A DNA stretch of 64,000 nucleotides from positions 124,001-188,000 of the forward strand of contig NZ_KZ300476.1 in the NCBI RefSeq assembly GCF_002514735.1. Reading direction: 5' to 3'. Numbering within the stretch: position 1 is the stretch's first letter; every line of letters begins with the position of its first letter. The notes beneath the pieces are model-generated. The model was given only the letters and a program-made list of their open reading frames with translations, did not search any database and was not told the DNA's origin. This DNA comes from Sediminicola luteus (lineage in GTDB: Bacteria; Bacteroidota; Bacteroidia; Flavobacteriales; Flavobacteriaceae). A program made the position numbers and the translations under genes. Below, one piece after another: positions 63,265-64,000 of the stretch.

Positions 63265-64000
63265 GCCGACTTTTATACACGACGATTTTCTGTTGCAAAA
63301 CGATTTTGCACAACAGTTGTACCACGATTATGCGAAAGACCAACCCATAATCGATTACCACTGTCATTTATCGCCAGCCGATATTGCCCAAGACCGTGTC
63401 TTTAACAATATAACCGAGGCATGGATCCATGGCGACCACTATAAATGGCGGGCCATGCGAACGGCAGGTATCCAAGAGCACTTTATTACCGGTGAAGCTT
63501 CGGACAAAGATAAGTTCTTGGCCTGGGCCAAAACCGTACCCCAAACCTTGCGTAACCCGCTTTATCATTGGACGCACCTGGAACTGGCCCGGTATTTTGG
63601 CATTTATGAGTTGTTAAACGAAAAGAACGCTTCGGATATCTACGAGGAGGTCAGCCGCCAGTTGCAACAACCCAAAATGGGCTGTCGTGGCCTTTTGACC
63701 GGAATGCAGGTGGAAGTAGTCTGCACTACCGAAGATCCAACCGACACCCTCGAACACCATAAGGCCATGGCCCAATCGGACAGCGCGTTAAAAATGAGCA
63801 CTTCATTTAGACCTGACAAGGCCATTTTTATCGCTAATGCCGATTATAACAGCTATATCGATGCCCTGGGTGCAACCGAAAATACCGTGATCAACTCCTA
63901 TACCGACCTCTGCGACGTATTGGAAAAACGGCTCGATTTCTTCCACCAAAACGGATGTCGTGTTTCGGACCATGGTTTGGAGCGCATTTCGTATGCCGAG
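63257..64000 (+). CDS. uxaC: Glucuronate (uronate) isomerase, N-terminal part
   Basis: The first 248 codons are open to the window edge, so the gene continues beyond it. The start ATG at 63257 overlaps the uxuA stop by 8 bases. The sequence matches Uxa[33 protein letters not shown] with metal histidines H35 and H37, [18 protein letters not shown] and [19 protein letters not shown] (each in part). It converts D-glucuronate to D-fructuronate, the first step of the pathway completed by the SDR and UxuA. Confidence 0.95.
   Translation, partial: MPKPTFIHDDFLLQNDFAQQLYHDYAKDQPIIDYHCHLSPADIAQDRVFNNITEAWIHGDHYKWRAMRTAGIQEHFITGEASDKDKFLAWAKTVPQTLRNPLYHWTHLELARYFGIYELLNEKNASDIYEEVSRQLQQPKMGCRGLLTGMQVEVVCTTEDPTDTLEHHKAMAQSDSALKMSTSFRPDKAIFIANADYNSYIDALGATENTVINSYTDLCDVLEKRLDFFHQNGCRVSDHGLERISYAE

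Noticed and set aside
1-64000. tRNA, rRNA, insertion sequences, prophage and CRISPR arrays
   Set aside because: None recognised by eye: no transposase or integrase motifs, no regular repeat-spacer pattern, no cloverleaf-like segment in the gaps.

Overview
The window comes from a marine-type member of the Bacteroidota, most likely a Flavobacteriaceae of the Zobellia/Maribacter/Arenibacter kind. This is inferred from the SusC/SusD pair, FecI/FecR/TonB-receptor triad, LytS/LytTR regulators, acidic-tailed surface lipoproteins, near absence of Shine-Dalgarno sequences and TAnnTTTG-like promoter boxes. No rRNA, tRNA, CRISPR array, insertion sequence or phage gene was seen. Species was not determined.

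Region 1 (1-6190): two tandem paralogous propeller-type sensor histidine kinases (the first cut by the window edge), a LytTR response regulator and a histidine-rich polytopic membrane protein. Region 2 (6278-15000): a lipoprotein adenosine-deaminase-like enzyme; a MocR/PdxR regulator divergent from a DUF1272 protein, a flavin-binding PNPOx-like protein and an AAC(3)-I-like acetyltransferase; a complete subclass B1 metallo-beta-lactamase; a YciI-like lipoprotein; and a YfcC-type carrier next to an ArgE-like deacetylase.

Region 3 (15139-36524) is a carbohydrate utilisation locus. A tight minus-strand operon (DapA/NanA-family lyase, SSS symporter, membrane-embedded PHP protein, GH31) diverges from an AraC regulator. 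A ribulokinase-L-fucose isomerase pair follows, then a minus-strand PUL: PKD surface lipoprotein, SusC, SusD, a BNR/sialidase-fold protein and a 721-aa protein that looks like a propeller joined to an alpha/alpha toroid. Region 4 (37060-45469) is a plus-strand run of seven genes: PqaA-like hydrolase, alpha/beta hydrolase, YdjC/ChbG-like deacetylase, BASS transporter, BNR lipoprotein and two membrane-anchored ceramidase-like proteins.

Region 5 (45600-59635) runs on the minus strand: FecI-type sigma factor, FecR, STN-containing TonB receptor, PafA-type phosphatase, GH2 beta-glucuronidase, GH43-like protein, GH2 beta-galactosidase-like enzyme, GalM and an unknown MORN-like protein. Region 6 (59820-64000) is a LacI regulator divergent from an SDR fructuronate reductase candidate, mannonate dehydratase (uxuA) and a truncated uronate isomerase (uxaC). 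The SDR promoter overlaps a perfect 12-bp LacI-type palindrome.

Taken together, glucuronate released by the GH2 beta-glucuronidase could enter the UxaC-SDR-UxuA route next door. The fucI-like and araB-like pair could convert D-arabinose, L-fucose or L-galactose. A short ACCAAACCAAAC element lies just upstream of several start codons across regions 3 and 4 and may mark co-regulated mRNAs. The natural glycan targets of the BNR, 721-aa and ceramidase-like proteins are not evident from sequence and are the best candidates for new biology.
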